Assembly: GCA_028751875.1 (NCBI GenBank)
Contig: CM054153.1
Location: forward strand, 22,287,230-22,351,229
Origin: Rapana venosa
Lineage: Eukaryota; Mollusca; Gastropoda; Neogastropoda; Muricidae
Reading direction: 5' to 3'
Length of the DNA stretch: 64,000 bases
Shown here: piece by piece, positions 54,856 through 63,289 of the stretch
Layout: the number at the start of each line of letters is the position of its first letter
Numbering within the stretch: the stretch's first letter is position 1
Program-made: the position numbers and the translations under genes
The notes under the pieces: generated by a model
Databases searched by the model: none
What the model was told of the DNA's origin: nothing
What the model saw: the letters and a program-made list of their open reading frames with translations, nothing else

Positions 54856-55134
54856 CTGAAAAGAAAAAAATTAAGGAAAATGAATTTCATTTCACAAAGT
54901 GGCAAGCTTACATAGACGAATGCATGCAGGTACATAAATTTGGATTTGCACAAGTGCATATCTGGCTTCAAAAGTATGGAAGATATGTGATAATGTGTAC
55001 ACACACACACACACACATATATAAAAATATATATATATATACAAACAGGCATACACAGGCACAAACATACACTCTTAGTCTTACACAGGAAATAACAAGT
55101 TCTAAAAGAATAAATCAACAACATAAAAGAAATC

Positions 55135-55428
55135 GAATGGGTTCGATTCCCAGCCTCGCCCTTTCTTCCCAGTTTGACCCAAAAAATTGAACTGAATGTC
55201 AAAGTCCTTCGGAGGAGACTATAAACCGAGGCTCCGTGTTCGAATGCATGCAGAACATCTTGCGCACACATTAAATCCTGTTCCGCTTTTCGGAAGAGTA
55301 GGCCATTGTGTGCTGTGGAAACAGATGACAGACTTTACAAAACCGCAAACACACGGGGACTGGATGTAAAAAAACACGAGTGCTTATTCCATTATCCTCG
55401 ATATAAAAGAATAAATAAATAAATAAAA
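55135..55428 (+). mobile_element. SINE, head type 2 remnant plus family A body
   Basis: GGGTTCGATTCCCAGCCTCG (B box), TGACCCAAAAAATTGAACTG, then the CCTTCGGAGGAGACTATAAA central block and the family A tail AATAAATAAATAAA. Confidence 0.8.
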
Positions 55429-55494
55429 TCAGACATGAAGACACCATTAAGAACACAAAGACTGCTCAAGACTGCACAAAGACTGGAAGGAGGG

Positions 55495-55832
55495 TGGCAG
55501 GATGGTTAAGACGTTCGCCTGCCAAGAAATAAACTGTGAGGTTATGGGTTCGATTCCCAGCCTCGCCCTTTCTTCCCAGTCTGACAAAAAAATCAAACTG
55601 AATGTCAAAGTCCTTCGGATGAGACTGTAAACTGAGGCCCCGTGTTCGAACGCACGCAGAACATCTTGCGCACATGTTAAAATCCTGTTCCGCTTTTCGG
55701 AAGAGTAGGCCATTGTGTGCCGGTGGAAACAGATGACAAAATTGACAAAACTGCATACACACGGGGACTGGATGTGAAAAAGCACATGAGTGCTTATTCC
55801 ATTATTCTCTATATAAATAAATAAATAAATAC
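55495..55832 (+). mobile_element. SINE, head type 2 plus family A body, full length
   Basis: GGCAGGATGGTTAAGACGTT (A box), GGGTTCGATTCCCAGCCTCG (B box), GAATGTCAAAGTCCTTCGGA, then body and AATAAATAAATA tail. It is 5' complete, unlike its neighbour at 55135. Confidence 0.85.
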
Positions 55833-56075
55833 AGCACTAAGCTGGTGGTTTGATGGTGAAGGTCTCGGCCAACAACCGAAACACCTGTTCAAGGAGATTT
55901 TGCCCCTGGAGTTAACCATCAGCACTAACATCAGTGCTTTCCCAAAAGCCCTTCGGATGAGACTTTAAACTGTGGTCCCATGTACAAACCGCAGAACATC
56001 TTGCTCACCCATTTAAACCAGTTCCACCAATCGGAAGAACAGGTCGCTGCATGCCAATAGGAAAAGGACTTTTTT
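55833..56075 (+). mobile_element. Family A SINE, diverged
   Basis: CCTGGAGTTAACCATCAGCA, CTTCGGATGAGACTTTAAAC and GCAGAACATCTTGCTCACCC follow directly after the previous SINE tail, so three SINE bodies are arranged in tandem. Confidence 0.65.
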
Positions 56076-56100
56076 TTTTTAATGCATGCACACAGGGGCC

Positions 56101-56392
56101 GGGATAGCTCCGTGGTCAGAGCACTCGCTTTCCCCCAGCCAAGTTAAGCAGCGTCGAGTGTGGTTACCAGTTGGATGGGTGACCGTTTGCGCGCCTTGGC
56201 TTCAGTACAGTTCCCCCAGTTCACCCAGCTGTAAATGGGTACCTGCCCTCTTTAGGGTCAGGGAAGGTAAAGCAGCGAGGGAGAGGAGATGGGCGCCGCC
56301 CTCATTATGCTGGCCCTAGAGAAGTGAGGTCTCTGACGCCTCGCTCCCCTACGACCTTATAGGTTATGGGACTCCTTTACCTTTTTTTTTTT
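56101..56392 (+). mobile_element. Chimeric tRNA/5S rRNA-derived SINE, copy 2
   Basis: GGGATAGCTCCGTGGTCAGA then AAGTTAAGCAGCGTCGAG and TTGGATGGGTGACCG (5S internal promoter-like). The body matches 20497-20782 almost throughout. Tail CTTTACC plus T run. Confidence 0.8.
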
Positions 56393-56412
56393 ACACTGGT
56401 GTTATGTTTAGA

Positions 56413-56520
56413 CATCATCCCTCAAGTTGGAATGCGGCTACTAAACATGGTGGGCAAAATATTTTTTTATCAACGGTCGCATCCAGAAAATCTCACCATA
56501 GGTGAAACTGCGTGAGAGCT
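56413..56520 (+). repeat. Dispersed repeat D, copy 4
   Basis: CAAGTTGGAATGCGGCTACT, then GGTCGCATCCAGAAAATCTC and CCATAGGTGAAACTG. Confidence 0.65.
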
Positions 56521-56647
56521 TTTCTACACATCCTTATTTTTACAGGGGTGACAAACCTACACCCAAATCTACACACGAAGCAGAAACAGCTCACATTACA
56601 CAGACAGGAAGAGGACACAAACATACATAAAAATACCACTATCTCAC

Positions 56648-56730
56648 CTTGCAATGGATTTCCAAATACTTGGATGCAGAACTGACCGTCTGTCCTAGAA
56701 CGAGCGCTTTTCTCTTCCCTCCAGACAGCA
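56648..56730 (-). CDS. MTMR10/12: MTMR10/12-like coding exon 4
   Basis: 83 nt, acceptor TTTGTTCAG|, donor |GTGAGATA; phase 1 in and phase 0 out. It encodes (V)LSGGKRKALVLGQTVSSASK then YLEIHCK. It corresponds to the PH-GRAM strands that end in the IxCKDFR motif. Confidence 0.92.
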
Positions 56731-57269
56731 CTGAACAAAAAAAAATCATATGAATTTATGTCATGTTGCAGGGAAAACAGGTTACAAGCAGCCAAACCAA
56801 ACTCCAAATTTGTGGATCTCGATTCTAAAAATCAAACAGAAAACATGACAAAGAGATATACAATAAAAAAAAAAACAAGCTTTATTTCCTTCTTCTCACG
56901 TGTTTTCTGAGAAAAAAAGTCATCTTTATATTCTGAAAAAAAAACAACCCGTATTATAATGGTGAATGGAATGAGAATGTAATGAAAGCACACAAGCTTT
57001 CAAGACAAATTTGTGTTTGATGATAATAATACCTGTAGAAATATGTCAATCCAGTTTTTTTTAAATATTTTTTTTAAAAAGATTTTTATAATTTACTAAG
57101 CCAAAATCTTAATCCCAAACATTATTGTCTCCTTCACCATAGGCATGTGCATTTCTGATCCTATGCACACTTACACAGAACATGATGACAAGACACAATA
57201 CAACACAATTCAGTACAATACGATGCTGCACACTACAATACAAAACAATCCAATACCACACCCCCTCAC

Positions 57270-57342
57270 CTTGATAAATGGTGTCGATACAGGTTAGCGG
57301 GATGTCGTTGTCGTCAATCCATTTGTTACGCTGGTGTTTGGT
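57270..57342 (-). CDS. MTMR10/12: MTMR10/12-like coding exon 3
   Basis: 73 nt, acceptor AATGTCAG|, donor |GTGAGGGG; phase 0 in and phase 1 out. It encodes TKHQRNKWIDDNDIPLTCID then TIYQ. DIPLTCIDxI is the PH-GRAM signature (family: DVPLTCIEQI). Its acceptor is preceded by a TG repeat and lacks an ordinary pyrimidine tract. Confidence 0.93.
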
Positions 57343-57349
57343 CTGACAT

Positions 57350-57369
57350 TACACAGACACACACATATA

Positions 57370-57418
<49 letters not shown>

Positions 57419-57435
57419 CACACACACACACAGAC
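57350..57435. repeat. CA/TG microsatellite at the exon 3 acceptor
   Basis: ACACAC run of more than 20 repeats with small breaks, beginning about 10 bp upstream (gene sense) of the acceptor of exon 57270-57342. Confidence 0.95.
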
Positions 57436-57589
57436 AGATTTTAGCAAGAATAAGCAACTTGTTACAGGCTTTTTAGGGCCATAAATCAAGAAACGCTGGG
57501 CTAAAGACTGGCTTTATAACTTGTGGCCTAGACTTTGTTCAAAACTTTTTTTGTTCCAACAATCTAGTAGCTGCAACCACTGGCTTTTA

Positions 57590-58000
57590 CATCCCAAAGT
57601 CGGAATGCGGCTACCTTAACCCTTTTCATAAACTGAGCAATCTCGTTCTCCAGACAAGTAAATTTCAAGCCATCACTGCTGAAAAGGGTGAGGTCAGAAA
57701 AATATTCAATAAAACTTTGTTTCTCAATGGATTGTTGGAACACACAGTTGACAATGTAGCACAGAAAGAACCAAGAGTAATCTTTCTTCATAGAAAAGGA
57801 AGTTAGCTAGGCTAACTGAAACTATTCAACAAAAACGAAAGTAATGTTCAGGACACGAGTCCCTCGTTCCGCCATCTCTTGTAAACAACGAGTAAGTCAC
57901 GAGGGACTTGTGCCGCGGCAAGAAATGTGTTAATGGTGGGTGAAAACGGTTGCATATGCAAAAATCTCACCTTTGGTGAGCCTCGGAGCTCTAGCTGAAG
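57590..58000 (+). repeat. Dispersed repeat D, copy 5, split by a TTAA insertion
   Basis: CCCAAAGTCGGAATGCGGCT (57592) runs to TTAA at 57616. The rest of the repeat resumes at TTAATGGTGGGTGAAAACGG (57930), through CTCACCTTTGGTGAGCCTCG to about 58000. The intervening 314 bp is a separate insertion. Confidence 0.75.
57616..57933. mobile_element. TTAA-flanked (piggyBac-type) insertion inside repeat D
   Basis: TTAA at 57616-57619 and 57930-57933. Ends read CCCTTTTCAT (left) and CACATTTCTT (right, inverse complement), weakly similar. Deleting it restores the contiguous repeat D sequence found elsewhere. It includes an inner hairpin (CACGAGTCCCTCG and CACGAGGGACTTGTG). A 75-codon minus frame overlaps its left part, with no firm match. 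Confidence 0.7.
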
Positions 58001-58317
58001 ATCAACAACAAACCACACACACACACACACACAAAATATCCTTGGGTTTTTGTGTTGACAAAACTCATATTCACCATTAAGTTTTTAGTATCAGCATTCA
58101 TACTCGCATTTTGATAGGAAAATTCATACCTATATGGCGATGCTTCACAAATTGAAATAACACAGGAAGCTGAAGAAATCAAGATAGCAGGTTCTGCCCC
58201 ATCAAATCATTTTGGGGTTGTTTTTTTTCTGTTGTTGTGGTGGGTTTATTTAGGGAGTGGGTTTGGTTGTTGGTGTTGTTTTTTTTGGGGGGGAGGGGTG
58301 GTTGGTTTTTTGGGGGG

Positions 58318-58412
58318 TTCCTCAGCTAGACCTCAGACCAATGGTAAAACTTGTGTGAATGTGACCATTCTTTCCCTCCCATTTAGATAGCTGCATTCCG
58401 ATTTCGGGGATG
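58318..58412 (-). repeat. Dispersed repeat D, copy 6
   Basis: The plus strand reads CTCAGCTAGACCTCAGACCA to AGCTGCATTCCGATTTCGGG, the inverse complement of the other copies. Confidence 0.65.
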
Positions 58413-58574
58413 TTTATAGCCTCAGCAACCACAGAGGCCATAAATAATAATTATATATCCAGTACCGAATGTAGTGTTTTTGGCACCATGTTTTACTTAT
58501 CATGCTCTTATCTGTCATTAATCTTTGAGTTTGACAACAGTTTTGCAAATACTTTTGTATTTTTTTGCTTTTAT

Positions 58575-58900
58575 ATCAAGGATAATGGAATAAGCACATA
58601 TGTGATTTTTTACATCCAGTCCCCGTGAGTATGTGACTTTGTAAAATTCTGTCATCTGTTCCCACCGGCACACAATGACCTACTCTTACGAAAAGCGGAA
58701 AAGGATTTAACGTGTGCGCAAGATGTTCTGCATGCGTTCGCACACGGGGCCTCGGTTTATAGTCTCATCTGAAGGACTTTAGAGGAGAGTGGCGTCTGCA
58801 CTGATGTTAACTCCTGGGGAAAATATCCCCTTGAACGGGAATCGAACTCGGGTTGTCAGACTGTGAGCACGTTCTAACCATGCTGGATAAGTTCTATGAT
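58575..58900 (-). mobile_element. Family A SINE, near full length
   Basis: ATCAAGGATAATGGAATAAG at the tail side. The body continues to GGGAATCGAACTCGGGTTGT and CTGTGAGCACGTTCTAACCA on the head side. Confidence 0.8.
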
Positions 58901-59065
58901 AAACATTTCTTCTTCATTTCTGCTATTAAAGTTTGAAAAAATGTTTCCAAATTTGAAGTCAATATTCTATTGTAACAGAATTTCACTTTGATTTTGCCTA
59001 CCCTCTTCTGAAGGCTTGCACTGTAACCCAGAGAAGGAAAGTAATCAACATGGAAGTTACGTCCC

Positions 59066-60544
59066 TTAACCCTCTTGTTGGATTCTACGGAGCTAAACTG
59101 CCTGTAGATTTTGAATTCTTTGAAGGTTTTCTACCTCCATCTGACTTACTTTACTCCTAAGACAATTGTGTGTGTGCATGACAAGCTATCAAGCTGAAAT
59201 TTTGTCACAAGCTAGGTATGTCTTTGTACTTGCATTTAGGCGCAAGTTTATGTGTCTGGTCACCAGATGTCTTGTCATTGTCACCTTATTTGTCACCAAT
59301 CACAGGTAAAAATATGGTATATATGATAAAACAGCAAGTTCTGCATGGATTTGAGAATAGTTCAAGCATGTTAGTGTCGAATAAGGAAGTGATACCCAGC
59401 TGATGTGTTTACCAATGGTTATGTGCAATAGTACTCCAAGGATGTGTCACACAATGTCCCCATAGCACCTGTTGTTTTATCCTGTTGTTTTATGGTATGT
59501 CTTGAGGAGACAGAAGTTTTGTTTAACTATTTTTTCTTTTGAAAACAAGTCATATTCAATCAACATGTGACCTTTATACTGTACTTCATATCTGCGTGTG
59601 CTACCACATGTTTGTTAAGTGTACAGAAGTGTATTATTATACATGACTGTCACACTGTCACCAGTGTCACAGCACAGGTGTGACAAATTCGAAACAACAC
59701 AGAACTTCTGTAACCCTACAAAATTTTAATGTTGGTAGTCTCTAAAGTAGTTGTAGTGGTGGCACAGGGTCACATCACATCATAAAAAGCACAAATTATG
59801 GATGTGGTTGTGTGTGTGTGGGAGGGGGGGTGTACCCATTGCTCTCACCTGTCGAACCTTGGCAGACAGGAGACCTATTTTCTTTTCCTTCTTGCTATTT
59901 TCATTATCGGCATATCTGTTCGTTTCTGCCATTGCAGTTTCAAAGCAAAAGTGTGGTAATAATGAGAAAACAGTCAAAAGGCATCACGTTTTCAGGCGTC
60001 TATGCCGTGGACCGGCCGGGAGGTCAAATTTCTCCACAGTCGTGTGTGTAGCACAGGTCAGGAATGTGCCCTGTAGCACATTATTTTCAGGCTCACTCTT
60101 CTCCCTAACTGCAGCATTTCCTTCCTCCTCTTCCTCGTAAGCGTTTAATATCGGACTCACTTAACAATTCTCGTTCAAATGTTTCTACTTCCAAGACAAT
60201 AACATTCAATTTATTGTCTCGCTAATCATGTGCTACTAAAGAAAACGCGATTTTTTTTCGCCACGCTGCACCATTGAAAAGCGTTCCGGTGGCTGACTGT
60301 TATTTCTTCCTTCCCTCCCCACTACACGTATGTTAGTGGTCTAAATTTATCACTGGCACCGTCTGACACCCTCCCTGCATCGCCCCACCAATTTTCAGAC
60401 ACACTGTGAAAACCACGAGGTCTGTGTGTGATGGAAAAGTACTGCACACGTGGGCAGCACCAACTGTCGGCTGCGGTCGGATTGGAATCTAGCGGCAGCC
60501 TCCGTTACTGTCGGCTGCGGCCGGATCGGGGACTAAAGGGTTAA
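59066..60544 (-). mobile_element. Second piggyBac-like element (same family as 50354-51850)
   Basis: TTAA at 59066-59069 and 60541-60544. Ends are CCCTCTTGTTGG and CCCTTTAGTCCC (inverse complement). Subterminal CACCTTATTTGTCACCAATC resembles 50576-50596, and GGCTGCGGCCGG repeats near the right end match the other copy. A transposase fragment is detectable on the minus strand. Confidence 0.7.
59860..60180 (-). pseudogene. piggyBac transposase N-terminal fragment, frameshifted
   Basis: Minus-strand pieces TTVEKFDLPAGPRH and AETNRYADNEN line up with VQDFTLPTGPAHTLPLN and ANEANIYARQ of the remnant at 50799-51566, preceded by a similar acidic stretch. There is a frameshift and a stop between them. 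It has much less coding sequence left than the other copy. Confidence 0.65.
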
Positions 60545-60719
60545 AACTGGGGCGGAGAACTCATTTTCATCACTGTCAAAGTATCATCTTTAGAAAAGTT
60601 ATGAAACAAATTTTTTTGGGAAAAATCATTACTTAGTGCTCTCAGTTTTAACTCTTTAGAATTCTTTCTTCATACTTCCACTTTGAAAAACAATTTCACT
60701 TCATTTCATTGGGGAGGGG

Positions 60720-61490
60720 GGGGGGGGGTGCTCTTGGTCCTACTGATTGGAATTTTATGGCCTTTTTTGGCCCCAAGATACTCCACAAAGGCTAAAAAAA
60801 TATAAAAAAAAGAAGAGGATATTCCAAGATTTTTAAAGCAAACCTTTATTTAATTATGCTCAAGCACGCACAAACATGTGAGCAATTGCATGCAGGCATA
60901 CATGTATGTGCGCAACTGTAGCAGTTTTTCACACACACACACACAAACTCCAACATCAACTACTCTTTCAAACTACTTAGTATACATAAGCTTTTTTTTT
61001 TTTAACTTATGTTATTATAAATACAAAAATGGGCCATAACTACCCCCCCCCCCCCCAAAAAAAACACAAAAACCAACAACGAAAAACAATCCAAATCAAC
61101 AACCAAAGCAAATACAGGATTAAGACACAAAATTTGCAGACAAGCCAATACACAAAAATCTCAAATTAAGTAACCTATTTTGATGTGCATGCACGCACGC
61201 GCACACACCCATTCTAGGAGTTCAAAAAAGGGGGCCCAAGGGCCCCTAAAGATGAGAAAAAAGGACGCCTATTAGGGCGCACTGCTCACATTATTTTGCA
61301 GCCATGTTGAAAAAAATGCGGGAATCCCGCAAGTGTGCACCCTAGAATCAACACTGCCCCTCCCACCAACCCACTATCAACCTCTCTTATGCCCTACTCA
61401 CACACACACATGCATGCATGCATGCATGCATGCATGCATGCACGCACACACACCACACATACACGTGCACACACACACACACATGCGTAC
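60720..61490. other. MTMR intron 2 sequence, microsatellites only
   Basis: G run (60714-60729), C run (61044-61056), CA runs and a CATG/TGCA tetranucleotide run (about 61410-61440). No gene recognised. Confidence 0.6.
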
Positions 61491-61494
61491 ACAC

Positions 61495-61735
61495 AAGTCC
61501 TTTGGATGAGACTATAAACTGAGGCCCCGTGTGCAAACACATGCAGAACATCTTGCACACACGTTAAATCCTGTTCAGCTTTTCAAAAGAGTAGGCCATT
61601 GTGTGCCGGCGGGAACAGATGACAACCGCGTACACACGGGGACTGGATGTAAAAAAGCACATGAGTGCTTATTCCATTATCCTTGATATAAAAGAATAAA
61701 TAAAATAAATAAATAAATAAATAAAACACATACAC
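61495..61735 (+). mobile_element. Family A SINE, 5' truncated
   Basis: TTTGGATGAGACTATAAACT, GCAGAACATCTTGCACACAC, GTTAAATCCTGTTCAGCTTT, then an AATAAATAAATA tail that ends 28 bp from the donor of exon 2. Confidence 0.8.
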
Positions 61736-61763
61736 ACAGTGCCACACATACACACACACCTAC

Positions 61764-61909
61764 CTCTTTTACAGCATAGGAAGACTTATCAGCAGTCACA
61801 AAGGACACTTTGAAGTTGGTGACAAACAAGTTGCCTGAAATGCCTTGCTTGCGATCTGAGCAGGGAGCGAATCTCAGAGCACTTTCTGCCTGGGTAATTA
61901 TCTGCTCCC
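61764..61909 (-). CDS. MTMR10/12: MTMR10/12-like coding exon 2 of those visible
   Basis: 146 nt, acceptor ATTTTCAG|, donor |GTAGGTGT; phase 1 in and phase 0 out. It encodes (G)EQIITQAESALRFAPCSDRK then QGISGNLFVTNFKVSFVTAD and KSSYAVKE. QGxSGxLFVTNFKxSF is the first GRAM-domain strand pair of myotubularins. Confidence 0.93.
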
Positions 61910-61974
61910 CTGAAAATACATAATATAACGCAATCATGTCAGTATCATTTCATTAAAATCACATGCAATGTGAA

Positions 61975-62250
61975 TGAGGAGGACAGGAGAATCTGGTTGG
62001 TTAGAGTATTGCGCATTGTACTTGTGATCTGCTGACCCGGGTTTGAATCCCGTTCATGGGGATATTTTCTTCCGGAGTTAACGTCAGTGCCATCTGCACT
62101 CCTTCCAAAAGTTCTTCGGATGAGACTATAAATCAAGGTCCTGTGTGCAAATGTATGCAGAACGTCTTGCACACACGTTAAAACCTGTTCCGTTTTTCAG
62201 AAGAGTAGGCCACTGTGTGCCAATGGGAACGGATGACAAAATTTACGAAA
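61975..62250 (+). mobile_element. Family A SINE with head
   Basis: A degraded A box (GGTTGGTTAGAGTATTGCGC) and GACCCGGGTTTGAATCCCG (B box) are followed by CGGAGTTAACGTCAGTGCCA, TTCGGATGAGACTATAAATC and the body. The tail is replaced by a repeat D fragment (62258-62306). Confidence 0.75.
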
Positions 62251-62257
62251 CTTCGTT

Positions 62258-62306
62258 ACATAAGCAGAATCTCACCATCAGTGAACCTCAGAGCTCTAGC
62301 CAAGGC
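62258..62306 (+). repeat. Dispersed repeat D, 3' fragment
   Basis: AATCTCACCATCAGTGAACC and TCAGAGCTCTAGCCAAGGCA, followed by an AAAC-rich tail. Confidence 0.7.
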
Positions 62307-62498
62307 ACAAACAAACAAACAAAAATGAAATCAAATCAAAGTCAATCCAAAATATAACAATTCATGCAATCACTTACATAAGAAACAAGTACAGTTGCAC
62401 TGATCAACCTATCAATGAATCGATCAAATGAAAAAATAATAATTTTTTTTAAAATCTCTATAAATGCTCTCTCAGTCAGGTAGAGGGGTAGTGCTTAC

Positions 62499-62562
62499 CT
62501 GGCAGTAGGTTAGGTTGCATCATGTTGTCAAAAAATGCTGAAGCACTGTTCTCCACCTCCTC
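62499..62562 (-). CDS. MTMR10/12: MTMR10/12-like first visible coding exon (5' partial gene)
   Basis: 64 nt, acceptor TTGGTTTCAG|, donor |GTAAGCAC; phase 0 in and phase 1 out. It encodes EEVENSASAFFDNMMQPNLLP and, with exon 2, LLPGEQ. LLPGE is the conserved start of the PH-GRAM domain in myotubularin-related proteins. Since it has an acceptor and no ATG in context, at least one more 5' exon lies beyond the window. Confidence 0.9.
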
Positions 62563-62566
62563 CTGA

Positions 62567-62740
62567 AACCAAACAATCACTCATAATTATAATACATGCT
62601 AACCAGAAAATCACTCATATATGATATATGCTAACCAGACAATCACTCATATATGATATATGCTAACCAGACAATCGCTCGTATATAATATATAATATAT
62701 GCTAACCAGACAATCACTCATATATATAAATATATATGCT
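62567..62740. repeat. Minisatellite, unit about 33-37 bp, 4-5 copies, touching an acceptor
   Basis: Units of GCTAACCAGACAATCACTCA plus TATATGATATAT repeat. The first unit (AAACCAAACAATCACTCATA) overlaps the pyrimidine tract of the exon 62499-62562 acceptor. Confidence 0.85.
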
Positions 62741-62804
62741 GCTATCTGTTTATTCTATCATGTTTTATGCTATCTGTTTATTTCATTCGTTACAAAAAAA
62801 ATTC

Positions 62805-62995
62805 TTTTATTTCAAGGATAATGGAATAAGCACGCATGCAAGCACTTTAATTACTACATCCAGTCCCTGTGTGCATGCAGTTTTGTAAATTTTTGTCATC
62901 CATTCCTTCTGAAAGGCGGGACATGAGTGCACAAGATTTTCTCTGTGTGTTTGGTGTGTGTGTGTGTTTGCACACACGCATGCGTGCATGTGTGC
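62805..62995 (-). mobile_element. Family A SINE, degenerate tail half
   Basis: TTTCAAGGATAATGGAATAA, CATCCAGTCCCTGTGTGCAT and GTTTTGTAAATTTTTGTCAT. It then decays into a GT/CATG repeat. Confidence 0.65.
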
Positions 62996-63289
62996 TTGCA
63001 TGCGTGCTTCATGCATGCATGAATGAGGGGGCAAAATAAAATTACTTTACTTTTTAAACAGTCAAACGAACCAATCCCATCATATCAAAACATGTTAATG
63101 TACTACAATTCAAGATTACATGTTATCTTGAATACACTAAATTGCACTAAAGAGGCTTGAAACGTGTAAACAAATTAAATTAAAATACATGAGGTAATGC
63201 TTTAAATTTCATAGATCATGCTCCTCCAATCCACCAATTTGACCAAAATAGGCAATTGACACTGAATGGTAATTAAAAAAAATTTTTGG

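Larger units (their letters stand above)
37457..62562 (-). other. MTMR10/12: Myotubularin-related pseudophosphatase gene, 13 visible coding exons (5' partial)
   Basis: The thirteen exons join in phase to 2100 nt: 699 codons plus TGA. The domain order is N-terminal PH-GRAM (exons 62499 to about 54086), then an inactive myotubularin phosphatase domain (52120 to 42733 into the last exon), then the C-terminal MTMR10/11/12-specific region (last exon). These proteins are cytosolic/membrane-associated adaptors that pair with active 3-phosphoinositide phosphatases. The P-loop, normally H-C-x5-R, aligns to LKEETGFDVT across the 43873/42905 junction, so Cys is replaced by Glu and Arg by Val. That marks it as catalytically dead, like vertebrate MTMR10-12. 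Motifs LLPGE, DIPLTCID, HCKDFRI, GWRV, PVWCYTHP and RYLRW..AQILGGG-like (here YLRWCVPAQILGGG) fit this subgroup. The N-terminal ~50-80 residues and the promoter lie beyond 64000. Confidence 0.9.
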
